From Paraburkholderia oxyphila NBRC 105797 (GTDB lineage: Bacteria > Pseudomonadota > Gammaproteobacteria > Burkholderiales > Burkholderiaceae), in assembly GCF_000685075.1 (NCBI RefSeq), contig NZ_BAYD01000039.1:24713-88712 (forward strand): 64,000 nt of DNA, written 5' to 3'. Below are positions 8,522 through 17,546 of this stretch, in pieces (the stretch's first letter is position 1; each line of letters starts with the position of its first letter). A program made the position numbers and the translations under genes. A model generated the notes under the pieces. It saw only the letters and a list, made by a program, of their open reading frames with translations. It had not been told where the DNA came from and did not search any database.

Positions 8522-9022
8522 ATGCAGATACAGAATTCCGTCAATGGTGAGTTGTGCACCATTGAGGCAGAACCGAGGCGGCTGCTCGCCCATGTGCTGC
8601 GAGATTCATTGCGGCTGACGGGCGTGCATATCGGCTGTGACACCTCGCAGTGCGGCGCCTGCACGGTGCTGATCGACCAGAAGACCGCCAAGTCGTGCAC
8701 TGTGCTCGCAGTGCAGACCGAGGGCTGCAGCGTGCGGACCATCGAAGGCATGGAGCAGGATCGCATCACCACCGTGCTCAAGCGCGCGTTCAATGAATGC
8801 CATGGGCTGCAGTGCGGGTTCTGTACGCCCGGCATGCTGATGGCGGCGCGCGCGCTGCTGGTCACGACGCCCGAACCTTCGGAGCATGCGGTGCGCGAGG
8901 CGCTGCATGGCAATCTGTGCCGCTGCACGGGATACCAGAACATCGTGGATGCCGTCCTGCTTGCCGCCGACCGCTTGAAGGAGCACGCCGCTCGACCGCT
9001 AGAGGAGGTGAGCCATGAGTGA
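8522..9022 (+). CDS. Molybdenum hydroxylase [2Fe-2S] subunit (CoxS-like)
   Basis: 166 residues. The plant-type ferredoxin cluster uses Cys39, 44, 47 and 59; the second cluster uses Cys98, 101, 133 and 135 (CGFCTPGM and LCRCTGYQN). The subunit passes electrons from the molybdenum site to FAD. I started at ATG 8522 because family members begin MxIxxxVNG; the longer frame adds unrelated residues. The end overlaps the large-subunit start by 8 bp, showing translational coupling. Confidence 0.93.
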   Translation: MQIQNSVNGELCTIEAEPRRLLAHVLRDSLRLTGVHIGCDTSQCGACTVLIDQKTAKSCTVLAVQTEGCSVRTIEGMEQDRITTVLKRAFNECHGLQCGFCTPGMLMAARALLVTTPEPSEHAVREALHGNLCRCTGYQNIVDAVLLAADRLKEHAARPLEEVSHE

Positions 9023-11387
9023 AGGCAATAGCGAAGTCGGCACGCGGTATATCGGCAAGCCCGTGAAGCGGCGGGAAGACGAGCGCCTGATGAGCGGCAA
9101 GGGCCGGTTTACGGACGATCATCAATTCCCCGGGATGACGTTTGCCGCGTTCGTCCGCTCGCCCTTTGCCCATGCGCGCGTCCGGCATATCGACACGGCC
9201 GCCGCGCTGGCGTTGCCCGGTGTGGTGGGGGTGCTGACCCATGCCGATATTGCCGGCAAGGTCGGCGATATCCGCCCCAACTGGGTCGTGGGCAATTCCA
9301 TCGTGCCGCCGCACCCCGTGCTGCCTGCCGAATACGTGCGCTATGCGGGAGAGGCCGTGGTCATGGTGGTGGCCGAGACGCGCGAACTGGCCGCCGACGC
9401 CGCCGAGCTCGTGAACGTCGAGTACGACGAACTGCCCGTGGTCGTGGATGCGGAGGCGGCGCTTCAGGAGGGGGCTCCGCAGCTGCACGGCAATGTGCCC
9501 GGCAACCTGATCGGCGTATTCAAGCTGAAGGGCGGCAACTACGAAGAGGCCGCGAAGGCGGCCGACCAAGTCGTGTCCATCCGCATCGTCAACCAGCGGC
9601 TGATTCCGAGTCCGCTGGAGCCGCGCGCGCTCTGCGCCAGCTACGATGCGCTGGACGAGCGGCTCACCTTCATCTTGCCGAGCCAGGTGCCGCATATGTC
9701 CCGGCGCTGGCTCGCCGAGACGCTGGGCTGGCCCGAACACCGGGTCCGCATCGTTGCGCCCGATATCGGCGGCGGCTTCGGGTGCAAGATGCACTTCTAC
9801 GTCGAGGAGGTGCTCGTCGCCTTTGCCTCGAAGCGCTTCGGCCGCCCGGTGAGCTGGACGGAAACGCGCAGCGAGAACCACGTGGCCACCACGCACGGTC
9901 GTGATCACGTGGAATATGTGGATGCCGCCGTCACGAAGGAAGGCAAGGTACTGGGGATCAAGGTCCGCTCGTGTGCGAACCTGGGCGCCTACCTCTCCAA
10001 CATGGGGACCGGCATTCCCACCATCAACACGGCGAGCTACGTCACCGGCAACTATCAGATTGCGAGTGTGGATGTGCAGGTCGACCTCGTGACGACCAAT
10101 ACCACGCCCGTCGATGCCTATCGCGGCGCGGGCCGGCCGGAGGCCGCCTATATCATCGAGCGCGCGATGGATGCGGTGGCCAATGCGCTCGACCTCGACC
10201 CCGTCGCGCTGCGCCGCCTGAATCTGGTCCAGGCGCACCAGTTTCCCTATCAGCCGCACGACACGGCGCGCGGCAAGTGGGACAGTGGCGACTATGAGGC
10301 CTGCCTGTCGCGCGCCACGGAGATGATCGATTACGACGGCTGGCGCAAACGGCAGGCCGCGCTGAGGCACGAAGGCCGGTATATCGGCATTGGCGTGATC
10401 TGCTATCTCGAACTCGTTGGCATGGGCAATTCCCAACTGTTGCGCCGGGTGGGCTTCGATCGCGGCGGCTGGGAGAGCGCCCACGTTCGTGTGCATTCCG
10501 ATGGCAAGGTGACCTTGTTCAGCGGATCGATGCCACAAGGCCACGGTCACGCCACGAGCTATGCCCAGATCGTGGGCGACGCGCTGCAACTGCCGATGGA
10601 GGACATCGACGTCGTGCAGGGCGACACCGACCGCGTGCTGGCCGGCCATGGCACGTTCAATTCGCGTTCCATGCCGGTGGGGGGCTCCGCAGCCTGGATT
10701 GCGGCGGGCAAGATCCTTGCCAAGGCGCGCAAGATTGCCGCGATCATGCTGGAGACCCAAGAAGAAGGCGTGCAGTACGCGGGCGGCATGTTTTCCACGA
10801 AAGCGGGCGCGAGGGTGTCCTTTGCCGAGGTCGCCAGGATGGCCTATGTGGCCAGCAAGCTCCCGCGCGACATGGAGGCCGGCCTGGAAGAGCGCGTGTT
10901 CTACGAACCCGTCGCGATGGGCGCACCCAACGGATGTCACGCGGTGGTCGTGGAAGTCGATCCGGAAACCGGGGTCGTTAGCATTCTTGACTATGTCGCG
11001 GTTGACGACGTTGGCGTGCTGATCAACCCCATGCTGTGCCATGGGCAGATGCACGGCGGCATCGCCCAGGGCATCGGCCAGGCGCTCTATGAGGAAGCGC
11101 GATATGACGCAAGCGGGCAGCTGCTTTCGGGATCCCTGCTCGATTACGGGTTCCCGCGCATCGAGCAGGTGCCGCGCATGCGCACGGCTTTCCACGTATC
11201 GCCATCGCCGACGAATCCGCTTGGCGCGAAGGGGATTGGCGAAGCGGGTTGCGTCGGCGCGCCGCCTGCGATCGTCTCCGCCGTTTGCGATGCGCTGAGG
11301 CCATTCGGCATCACCCATCTCGACATGCCGCTTACGCCGCCGAAAATCTGGCGCGCCGTCCAGGCCGCCACCAGGAGCCCTGCATGA
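9015..11387 (+). CDS. Molybdenum hydroxylase large subunit (CoxL-like, form II)
   Basis: 790 residues of the xanthine dehydrogenase molybdopterin-binding family. It shows PDIGGGFGCKMHFYVEE for cofactor binding, AYRGAGRPE near residue 368, and the catalytic Glu at about residue 743 in GAKGIGEAGCVGAPPA. AYRGAGR marks form II CoxL proteins, whose true substrates are mostly not carbon monoxide; the form I CO-oxidising motif AYxCSFR is absent. The substrate is unknown, probably an N-heterocycle, aldehyde or aromatic. It overlaps both neighbours (8 bp before, 4 bp after). Confidence 0.93.
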   Translation: MSEGNSEVGTRYIGKPVKRREDERLMSGKGRFTDDHQFPGMTFAAFVRSPFAHARVRHIDTAAALALPGVVGVLTHADIAGKVGDIRPNWVVGNSIVPPHPVLPAEYVRYAGEAVVMVVAETRELAADAAELVNVEYDELPVVVDAEAALQEGAPQLHGNVPGNLIGVFKLKGGNYEEAAKAADQVVSIRIVNQRLIPSPLEPRALCASYDALDERLTFILPSQVPHMSRRWLAETLGWPEHRVRIVAPDIGGGFGCKMHFYVEEVLVAFASKRFGRPVSWTETRSENHVATTHGRDHVEYVDAAVTKEGKVLGIKVRSCANLGAYLSNMGTGIPTINTASYVTGNYQIASVDVQVDLVTTNTTPVDAYRGAGRPEAAYIIERAMDAVANALDLDPVALRRLNLVQAHQFPYQPHDTARGKWDSGDYEACLSRATEMIDYDGWRKRQAALRHEGRYIGIGVICYLELVGMGNSQLLRRVGFDRGGWESAHVRVHSDGKVTLFSGSMPQGHGHATSYAQIVGDALQLPMEDIDVVQGDTDRVLAGHGTFNSRSMPVGGSAAWIAAGKILAKARKIAAIMLETQEEGVQYAGGMFSTKAGARVSFAEVARMAYVASKLPRDMEAGLEERVFYEPVAMGAPNGCHAVVVEVDPETGVVSILDYVAVDDVGVLINPMLCHGQMHGGIAQGIGQALYEEARYDASGQLLSGSLLDYGFPRIEQVPRMRTAFHVSPSPTNPLGAKGIGEAGCVGAPPAIVSAVCDALRPFGITHLDMPLTPPKIWRAVQAATRSPA

Positions 11388-12241
11388 TCCCCTATGCGGT
11401 TGACTACGTTAGAGCCACCAGCGTGGCGCATGCGCTTGCCGCGCTCGCCAGCGACCCCGACGCCCGCTTGCTGGCCGGGGGCCATTCGCTGATCCCGCTC
11501 ATGAAGCTGCGCCTCACCGGCGTCTCGCGGCTCGTCGACATCGGCACGCTGCCGGAATTGCGAGGCATCGAGATCCATCCCGATCACATTGCGATCGGTG
11601 CGGCGACCACGCATGCCGAGCTTGGCAGTCATGCCGGGCTGGCGGAGCGCCTGCCGTTGATCGCGCTGGCCGCGGGCGTCATTGCGGATCCGACTGTGCG
11701 CAATCGCGGAACCCTCGGTGGCTCACTGGTCCACGCCGACCCGTCGGCGGACTGGCCCGCCGTCATGCTGGCGCTGGATGCGCGCATGGAAGTCACTGGC
11801 AGCGCTGGGGTGCGCGTGGTGCCCGCTGACGAATTCTTTGTCGGGCTCATGGCGTCGGCGGTGCAACAGGACGAGTTGCTGACGCGCATTGTCGTTCCCT
11901 TGCCCGGGCCCGATCGCGTGGCCTACCGGAAATTCCGCCATCCCGCTTCGGGCTACGCCGTTGCCGCGGCCGCCGTTGCCTTGCGCTACGCGGGCAATCG
12001 CTGTACGGGAGGCATGATCGGCGTGACCGGTGTAGCGGAAACAGCGTTCCGCGCTCATGCGGCTGAAGTAGAGCTGGGCCACGGGTTCACCGGATCGGCG
12101 GAGGAAATCCGCCGCATTGTCGAGGCCGCTTTCGCCGACGTGACGCCGCTCGAAGACGGTTTCGCCGATGGCGCTTATCGCACGCAACTGGCCAAAGTCA
12201 TGCTCGGCCGGGCGCTCGCTGACGCGGCGCGGCTATCGTAG
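11384..12241 (+). CDS. Molybdenum hydroxylase FAD subunit (CoxM-like)
   Basis: 285 residues. The FAD-binding segments are AGGHSLIP (residues 31-38) and RNRGTLGGSLVHADPSADWP (about residues 106-125), both diagnostic for the CoxM / xanthine dehydrogenase medium subunit. It starts inside the large-subunit stop (ATGA overlap). It completes a CoxS-CoxL-CoxM trimer in the order small, large, medium. Confidence 0.93.
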   Translation: MIPYAVDYVRATSVAHALAALASDPDARLLAGGHSLIPLMKLRLTGVSRLVDIGTLPELRGIEIHPDHIAIGAATTHAELGSHAGLAERLPLIALAAGVIADPTVRNRGTLGGSLVHADPSADWPAVMLALDARMEVTGSAGVRVVPADEFFVGLMASAVQQDELLTRIVVPLPGPDRVAYRKFRHPASGYAVAAAAVALRYAGNRCTGGMIGVTGVAETAFRAHAAEVELGHGFTGSAEEIRRIVEAAFADVTPLEDGFADGAYRTQLAKVMLGRALADAARLS

Positions 12242-12250
12242 GGGCCGCGG

Positions 12251-12868
12251 ATGATGAGGCCCTTCCGCATCACACGCATTGCGATCCCTGTTTATCTTGG
12301 ACTCCTTTCTATCTCCGCACATAGCGGACAATCGTCGATTACCATGCAAACCGATCCTTTGATTCAAACTTCAGCGCAGCAAATCGCTGTCACCCACGTC
12401 ACCCTGGAAGCCAGGGTCGATTTTGGGGCGTTCACGCAACACCTGGAAGCCTTGCTGGGCCGCTTCGACCCTTCCTCCCTCAAGGCACTGCTGCAAACCG
12501 ACCCGGCCGCAGCGGATGCCCGTCTCGCGAAGATGGAAGGGGATCAGGGATTGATGATCTTCTCGACGCAGAATCACGGGATGGTGCTCAATATCGCCGG
12601 GGCCCCGAGGCAAGCCATCCGCTACAACATCGGCAACCCGCGTGTTGCCATGCAGATGACGCGCCATGATATCCGTGCCGGTCTTTATGCACCGCTGTCC
12701 GTGCTGGTCCATGAATCGGCGCCTGGCACGGTGCGGGTCGAGTACGACCAGCCCTCTACGCTGTTCGGCCAGTTCGGCAATGCGGATGTCGCCGCGGTGG
12801 GACGCGAGCTCGATGGCAAGCTCGCCAGAGTCATCGAGCATGCGGCGAGGCTGGCGGCGGCGTCTTGA
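12251..12868 (+). CDS. DUF302-domain protein, possibly exported
   Basis: 205 residues. From about residue 65 the text RFDPSSLKALLQTDPAAADARL to VRVEYDQPSTLFGQF matches the DUF302 pattern. The N-terminus (RITRIAIPVYLGLLSISAHSG) looks like a signal peptide or membrane anchor if translation begins at 12251; a later ATG at 12344 would give a cytoplasmic form. The function of DUF302 proteins is not firmly known. It follows the hydroxylase genes by 9 bp and may share their transcript. Confidence 0.65.
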   Translation: MMRPFRITRIAIPVYLGLLSISAHSGQSSITMQTDPLIQTSAQQIAVTHVTLEARVDFGAFTQHLEALLGRFDPSSLKALLQTDPAAADARLAKMEGDQGLMIFSTQNHGMVLNIAGAPRQAIRYNIGNPRVAMQMTRHDIRAGLYAPLSVLVHESAPGTVRVEYDQPSTLFGQFGNADVAAVGRELDGKLARVIEHAARLAAAS

Positions 12869-12896
12869 GCCATCCCAACCTATTTTTCATGGCGTG

Positions 12897-12913
12897 GCTT
12901 ACGGTCCGTAAGC
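12897..12913. promoter_or_regulatory. 17-bp palindrome upstream of the Nramp gene
   Basis: GCTTACGG-T-CCGTAAGC: two perfect 8-bp arms around one base, about 180 bp before the Nramp start. It could be an operator; it does not match an MntR or Fur site that I recognise. Confidence 0.35.
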
Positions 12914-12954
12914 AGGCGATCGAACGCCCGGATTGCCGCGTTTTCCCGACTGCC

Positions 12955-12966
12955 GGGGGGGGGGGG
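12955..12966 (+). repeat. Homopolymer of 12 G
   Basis: Twelve consecutive G in the gap before the Nramp gene, about 128 bp ahead of its start codon. Such tracts slip readily in replication. Confidence 0.8.
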
Positions 12967-13093
12967 CGCAACGAGGCAAAACGATATCGGGACGATTCGA
13001 ACGTTCAATTGTTCTCGGCGGCCAATTCCCGGCAACATGATTCCTGCCATCGTGCTGGCCGTTCGGCGGCCCGACTTGAACAGGAAGAACGAC

Positions 13094-14395
13094 ATGAGCA
13101 CCGCTGAAGGACAACTGGGACTGACCGAGCGTACCTCGCGAGCGATCGCCGGCGTGCTGGCCGGGCGCGACGACAGCTGGCGCTCGAAGCTGCTCTTCGC
13201 CGGACCCGCCGTCGTGGCGTCGATTGCCTATATGGACCCGGGCAACTTCGCGACCAACATCCAGGCGGGGGCGAAATACGGGTACTCGCTGCTCTGGGTC
13301 GTGCTGGCGGCCAATGTCATCGCCATGTTGTTTCAGGCGCTGTCCGCGAAGCTCGGCATCGTGACGAATCGCAATCTCGCACAGTTGAGCCGCGAGCATT
13401 TCCCGCTGCCGGTGGCCTATGGGATGTGGGGCGTGAGCGAAATCGCGGCGATGGCAACCGATCTTGCCGAGTTCCTCGGCGGCGCGATCGGCCTGTCTCT
13501 GCTTTTTCACATCCCGTTACTGGTCGGCATGATCGTCACGGGCATCGTCACCTATGCGATTCTCACTGGAGAGAAGCAGGGGTTCCGCCCACTCGAGCTG
13601 GTGATTGGCGGCCTCATCGTAGCTGTCGCGCTGTCTTACGTGTTCGAGCTCTTGATCGTGCATGTCGATTGGCCCGCTGCGCTCAAGGGCACCGTCGTCC
13701 CCAGGCTTCACGGTGCCGATGCGCTGTCTGTCGCGGTCGGCATTCTCGGCGCCACGGTGATGCCGCACGCGATTTATCTGCACTCGGGGCTGACCCAGGG
13801 CCGCACGCGGGCTCGCAGCAATACGGAACGCTTCAAGCTCGTGCGCTTTTCGAATGTCGAGGTCATGGTCGCGCTCACCGTTGCCGGGCTCGTCAACATG
13901 GCGATGGTGATCATGGCGTCAGGGGCGTTTCATGCGGGCCATCCCGAAGTGGCCGAAATCGAAACGGCGTATCACAGCCTGACGCCGGTGCTCGGCGCGG
14001 CAGCAGCAGGCATCTTTCTCGTCGCGCTGCTGGCATCCGGTGTGTCCAGTTCAGTAGTCGGAACGATGGCCGGGCAGATGATCATGCAAGGCTTCACGGG
14101 GTGGCACATTCCGGTTTGGGTTCGCAGGCTCGTCACCATGGTGCCGGCGTTCGTTGTCGTCGCATGCGGTGTCAACGCGACCGAGGCGCTCGTCTACAGC
14201 CAGGTGGTGTTGAGCTTCGCCTTGCCTGTGCCGATGATCGCTCTCGTCATTCTCACTTCACGGCAAGACGTGATGGGACCGTTTGCGAATCGCCGTTGGG
14301 TGGCCGGCCTGGCCATCCTTGGAACCGTGGTTATCCTGGCGCTCAACGGGGTGTTGCTTCTTCAGACCTTTGGTGTGGCGATTCCCGGACTGTGA
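13094..14395 (+). CDS. mntH: Nramp-family divalent metal transporter (MntH)
   Basis: 433 residues and about 11 membrane segments. The two metal-binding motifs are intact: DPGN at residues 48-51 in the first membrane helix and ATVMPHAIYLHSG with Met223-Pro-His225 in the sixth. These bind Mn2+/Fe2+ in proton-coupled MntH transporters. I chose ATG 13094 (MSTAEGQLGL), with AGGAAG upstream, over an earlier in-frame ATG at 13037. The 225-bp leader holds a 17-bp palindrome and a G12 tract. Confidence 0.92.
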   Translation: MSTAEGQLGLTERTSRAIAGVLAGRDDSWRSKLLFAGPAVVASIAYMDPGNFATNIQAGAKYGYSLLWVVLAANVIAMLFQALSAKLGIVTNRNLAQLSREHFPLPVAYGMWGVSEIAAMATDLAEFLGGAIGLSLLFHIPLLVGMIVTGIVTYAILTGEKQGFRPLELVIGGLIVAVALSYVFELLIVHVDWPAALKGTVVPRLHGADALSVAVGILGATVMPHAIYLHSGLTQGRTRARSNTERFKLVRFSNVEVMVALTVAGLVNMAMVIMASGAFHAGHPEVAEIETAYHSLTPVLGAAAAGIFLVALLASGVSSSVVGTMAGQMIMQGFTGWHIPVWVRRLVTMVPAFVVVACGVNATEALVYSQVVLSFALPVPMIALVILTSRQDVMGPFANRRWVAGLAILGTVVILALNGVLLLQTFGVAIPGL

Positions 14396-14545
14396 TGGGG
14401 GCCCCGCGGCGATTGTTCGGGTTATGCGAAAGCATATTTCGTCCCGGCCTCGTTGATCTTCGTGCGCTAGCGCGTACTCTGTCAAACAGGAGGCGTCGAA
14501 TCTGGCGCAGCGCGAATCGTAGAGTACTGAGGCAAGGAGCAGGAA

Positions 14546-14710
14546 ATGGACATCCTGAACGTCGCCCGACAATCCGGCATGACGATCGTGCTCGACGCAC
14601 GCATCGGACAACAGGAATATCACTCGGTGCACAGCAGCGTGGCTGCACTGGAGCGATTCGCTGCGCTGATAGCCGCGGCGAAACAGGCCGAAGCCAAAGA
14701 GCAACACTAA
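14546..14710 (+). CDS. Small conserved-looking protein, 54 residues
   Basis: ATG at 14546 with AAGGAG 6-7 nt upstream opens a 54-codon frame: it starts MDILNVARQSGMTIVLDARI and ends KQAEAKEQH. The composition is that of a real soluble protein and I have the impression of similar short proteins in Burkholderia, but I cannot name a family. It stands alone between the Nramp gene and the short-chain dehydrogenase gene. Confidence 0.6.
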   Translation: MDILNVARQSGMTIVLDARIGQQEYHSVHSSVAALERFAALIAAAKQAEAKEQH

Positions 14711-14798
14711 CTTGTCCTGCTAGCGAGATGCGGGACATTCTTCAATAGCCGACATTCAACCGTTTTCCGCGATGACGCGGGAAACAGGAGCATCGAAC

Positions 14799-15563
14799 GT
14801 GGTGAATCTGTTTGACCTCACAGCAAAAGTCGCCGTCGTAACGGCATCCACCAAGGGCATGGGCCTGGCTATTGCGCGAGCACTCGGCGCAGCGGGAGCG
14901 AAGCTCGTCATCTCTGGACGCACCCAGGAAACGGCCGATGCGGCCGCCGCGAAGTTGCGCGACGAAGACGGCTTCGAAGTCGCGGCATTCGCGTGCGATA
15001 TCACGGACCCCGCGAGCGTGCAGCGTTTCGCGGCCGATGCGCTTGCCGCCTTCGGGCGCGTGGACGCGCTCGTGCTCAATGCGGCGGGCAATCCTCCCGC
15101 GGGCCCGATGCTGGGCCAGACGGCGGAGGAATTCGACAAGACCATGGCCGAAGGGGTGCGCGGCAGCTTCTCGCTTGTCCAGGCGCTCGCTCCGCAGATG
15201 GTCGAACGCAAATACGGCTCGATCGTCTTGATGTCGAGCCGCGCAGCGAAGCGCGGCACGGGTGTGCTCGGCCTGTACGGCATGGCCAAGGCGTCGATCG
15301 ACCAGCTCGTGCGCAATCTGGCCGTCGAGCTCGGGCCGTCGAACATCAACGTCAACTCGATCAATCCGGGCGCGGTGCGCACGGACTTCTCGCGCATGCT
15401 TTGGGAGAACCCCGAGCGCGAGAAGATGACGGTTTCGACCATTCCGATGGGACGCATTGCCGAGCCTGAGGATGTGGCCGGCCTGGCGCTTCTGCTCGTG
15501 TCGGGCGCCGGCCACTATATCAATGGCCAGAGCATCAGCGTGGATGGTGGCGGTACGGCTTAA
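14799..15563 (+). CDS. Short-chain dehydrogenase/reductase
   Basis: About 254 residues of the classical SDR fold. It shows the nucleotide-binding TASTKGMG (residues 15-22), NAAG, the catalytic Tyr160-x3-Lys164 in LYGMAKAS, and NSINPGAVRTDF. The dinucleotide loop lacks the usual second Gly (TASTKGMG against TGxxxGIG), as in the 2,4-dienoyl-CoA-reductase-like branch. I prefer GTG 14799 (AGGAG with 8-nt spacing) to ATG 14772, which has no ribosome site. The substrate is unknown. It is separated from the next operon by 420 bp. Confidence 0.88.
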   Translation: MVNLFDLTAKVAVVTASTKGMGLAIARALGAAGAKLVISGRTQETADAAAAKLRDEDGFEVAAFACDITDPASVQRFAADALAAFGRVDALVLNAAGNPPAGPMLGQTAEEFDKTMAEGVRGSFSLVQALAPQMVERKYGSIVLMSSRAAKRGTGVLGLYGMAKASIDQLVRNLAVELGPSNINVNSINPGAVRTDFSRMLWENPEREKMTVSTIPMGRIAEPEDVAGLALLLVSGAGHYINGQSISVDGGGTA

Positions 15564-15703
15564 GGCCGCCTTGCGGCCATCCGCGTCGCCGGCGCCGGGG
15601 TCCACATCAATCACCCAATCGCCTTGTGGCAGGCCATGACAGGTCGTGCACGCACCCTGCGGCCTGTTCGGCGATAAATCCGCGATACAGCATCGGCAAG
15701 TTT

Positions 15704-15758
15704 GCCGTGCGTGAGTCTGGTACGCGTGATGTATTCGCGCACCAGACTCACGCACGGC
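15704..15758. repeat. Long near-perfect inverted repeat
   Basis: An 18-bp arm (15704-15721, GCCGTGCGTGAGTCTGGT) is repeated exactly in reverse complement at 15741-15758. After one mismatch the stem continues with CGCG/CGCG around a 9-nt loop, so a 23-position stem with one mismatch can form. No T tract follows. It sits in the 420-bp gap after the short-chain dehydrogenase gene; otherwise that gap holds only the ring-hydroxylase promoter and operator near its end. Confidence 0.7.
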
Positions 15759-15915
15759 GCTGATCCCGCCCGAATGCCAGATAAAGATCGAACAAGCGCC
15801 CACTGTGCCGTCTGCCGCCTCATCAAGCCAGCGCGGCCACGCGAACCTGTCTCCCGCCTCGATTGCTGCCCACCGGTCCGTAGACCGGTCGGGTAAACCT
15901 TTAATTTTGAAAAGA

Positions 15916-15944
15916 TTGACGCCACCAGCGGATGTGCTTACGAT
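15916..15944 (+). promoter_or_regulatory. Sigma-70-type promoter of the ring-hydroxylase/Mo-hydroxylase operon
   Basis: TTGACG (15916-15921) and TACGAT (15939-15944) are 17 bp apart, a good -35/-10 pair. Transcription would start near 15951, directly at the TCAG-N4-CTGA operator. Confidence 0.55.
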
Positions 15945-15952
15945 CCATTTCG

Positions 15953-15964
15953 TCAGCATACTGA
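15953..15964. promoter_or_regulatory. Candidate PicR (MarR) operator 1
   Basis: TCAGCATACTGA, a palindrome of the form TCAG-N4-CTGA, placed at the predicted transcription start and 22 bp before the Rieske ferredoxin ATG. The flank ATTTCGTCAG is shared with the site at 23888. Confidence 0.7.
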
Positions 15965-15986
15965 TCAATTTGGCGGAGCAGCTCAA

Positions 15987-16292
15987 ATGGCACTCGTATT
16001 TGCGGCGAACCTTTCGGAGCTCGTGGAAGACGAGCCGCTTCCGGTGAGGCTGGGCGAAGAGCACATCGCCCTGTATCTGCTCGATGGCGAAGTGCGTGCA
16101 ACGCACAACGTTTGCACGCACCAGTTCGCCTTGCTGAGCGACGGTTATATGGAGGACGGCTGCATCGAGTGTCCTCTGCACCAGGGCAAGTTCGATATCA
16201 GGACGGGCGCCGCGGTTTGTGCGCCTGTCACCCAGCCGATCCGCGTGTACCCGGTCCATGTCGAGGGCGACGCGATCATGGTCGATCTCTGA
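15987..16292 (+). CDS. Rieske [2Fe-2S] ferredoxin of a ring hydroxylase
   Basis: 101 residues. The Rieske ligands are complete: Cys43-x-His45 (CTHQ) and Cys62-x2-His65 (CPLHQG). It carries electrons from the reductase encoded next to the terminal oxygenase. It is the first gene of a seven-gene operon. In the picolinate pathway the 6-hydroxypicolinate 3-monooxygenase (PicB) is described as a four-component enzyme, and this would be one component. Confidence 0.92.
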   Translation: MALVFAANLSELVEDEPLPVRLGEEHIALYLLDGEVRATHNVCTHQFALLSDGYMEDGCIECPLHQGKFDIRTGAAVCAPVTQPIRVYPVHVEGDAIMVDL

Positions 16293-17530
16293 TGAGCGGC
16301 GAAGCCATGGACGATACGATTCTGGTCGTGGGTGGAGGGCAGGCGGGCGGGTGTGCTGCACAAGCGCTGCGTGCCGGCGGCTTCGAGGGGCGCGTGATCA
16401 TCGTGGGGAATGAAAGCTGGCGGCCCTACGAGCGCCCCCCACTATCGAAGGACGTTCTTCTCGCGACTGACGATACCGATTGCTTCAAGGGTTGGCTCCA
16501 CGAAGCGACGTTTTACGACGATGCGTCGGTGGAGCGCATCGTCGCCAACGTGACGCATCTCGACACCCATCGGCGCGTGGCCGTGCTCGGGAGCGGACGC
16601 GAACTGCGCTATGACCGCTGCTTGCTGGCGACCGGCGGCCGCGCGCGCGGTCTCGCTGGCGTGCAGCACGGCCCGCGTGTCGCATCGCTGCGCACGCTGG
16701 ATGACGCCATGCGTTTGCGCAGCCTGATGGCTCGGGCGAAGTCTGTTGCGGTCGTCGGTGGCGGCTTTCTTGGCCTCGAGTTCGCAGCGAGCGCGCGTGC
16801 GCGCGGCCTGGAGGTGGTCGTCTTCGAGGCCGGTGCGCGTCTGCTTTCAAAGGCGATGCCGGCTGCGTTCTCCGGACAACTGCACGCCAAACATGAAGCG
16901 CATGGCGTGCGCATCGTCCTTGACGCGGGTTCAGTTCGTATAGCGGAGTCGGACTCGGCCGTCGTCGTGACGAGCGCCATCGGGACATCGTCGTTCGACT
17001 TTTGCGTGGTGGCGGTCGGGCAGGAGCCGAACGACGAGATTGCGCGTGCTTCGCGCATCGACGTAAGCAACGGCATCGTCGTTGACGAGTATTGCCGTAC
17101 TTCGGCGCCATACGTGTATGCGGCCGGCGATTGCGCCAATTTTCCGCTTGGCGCGGCGGCTCGCGCGACGCGGCTCGAATCGTGGCAGAACGCGCAGGAG
17201 CAGGGGGTCGCGGCCGCCCGGAACATGTTGGGCGAGAGCTACGCGTATCGGCCCACGCCGTGGTTCTGGACGGACCAGTATGACTGGAACATCCAGATGC
17301 TTGGGATGCCGAACGAAAGCGTGGACCGCTGGATCGCCCGCCCGGGTGCCGGTGACAAGACGTTGCTCATCGGACTGCGCGAGAACGTTATCGTTTATGT
17401 GCTGGCGTTGAACCAGGGGGGCGAGTTGCGTGCGCTCAGGCGCCTCGTGGAACAGGCCGTGCGGGTGGAGCCGGACCAGCTTGCCGATATGAGCGTGAAG
17501 CTGCGCAAGCTCGAACAGCTCGCCCATTAA
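16292..17530 (+). CDS. Ferredoxin reductase (NAD(P)H- and FAD-dependent)
   Basis: 412 residues of the putidaredoxin-reductase-like family. It has FAD-binding VVGGGQAGG near residues 12-20, NAD(P)-binding VAVVGGGFLGLEFA near 150, and the C-terminal FAD contact VYAAGDCANFP. The ATG overlaps the ferredoxin stop by one base (TGATG), so the two are translationally coupled. It would reduce the Rieske ferredoxin for the oxygenase encoded downstream. Confidence 0.92.
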   Translation: MSGEAMDDTILVVGGGQAGGCAAQALRAGGFEGRVIIVGNESWRPYERPPLSKDVLLATDDTDCFKGWLHEATFYDDASVERIVANVTHLDTHRRVAVLGSGRELRYDRCLLATGGRARGLAGVQHGPRVASLRTLDDAMRLRSLMARAKSVAVVGGGFLGLEFAASARARGLEVVVFEAGARLLSKAMPAAFSGQLHAKHEAHGVRIVLDAGSVRIAESDSAVVVTSAIGTSSFDFCVVAVGQEPNDEIARASRIDVSNGIVVDEYCRTSAPYVYAAGDCANFPLGAAARATRLESWQNAQEQGVAAARNMLGESYAYRPTPWFWTDQYDWNIQMLGMPNESVDRWIARPGAGDKTLLIGLRENVIVYVLALNQGGELRALRRLVEQAVRVEPDQLADMSVKLRKLEQLAH

Positions 17531-17546
17531 GTTTCTGGAGACAATT

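Noticed and set aside
8862..11318. An 818-codon minus-strand frame opposite the CoxL-like gene.
   Set aside because: Shadow of a well-supported large subunit; no protein family pattern.
15611..15925. A 104-codon minus-strand frame and a 64-codon plus-strand frame in the gap before the Rieske ferredoxin.
   Set aside because: Both run through the long inverted repeat, have no ribosome site and no protein-like character.
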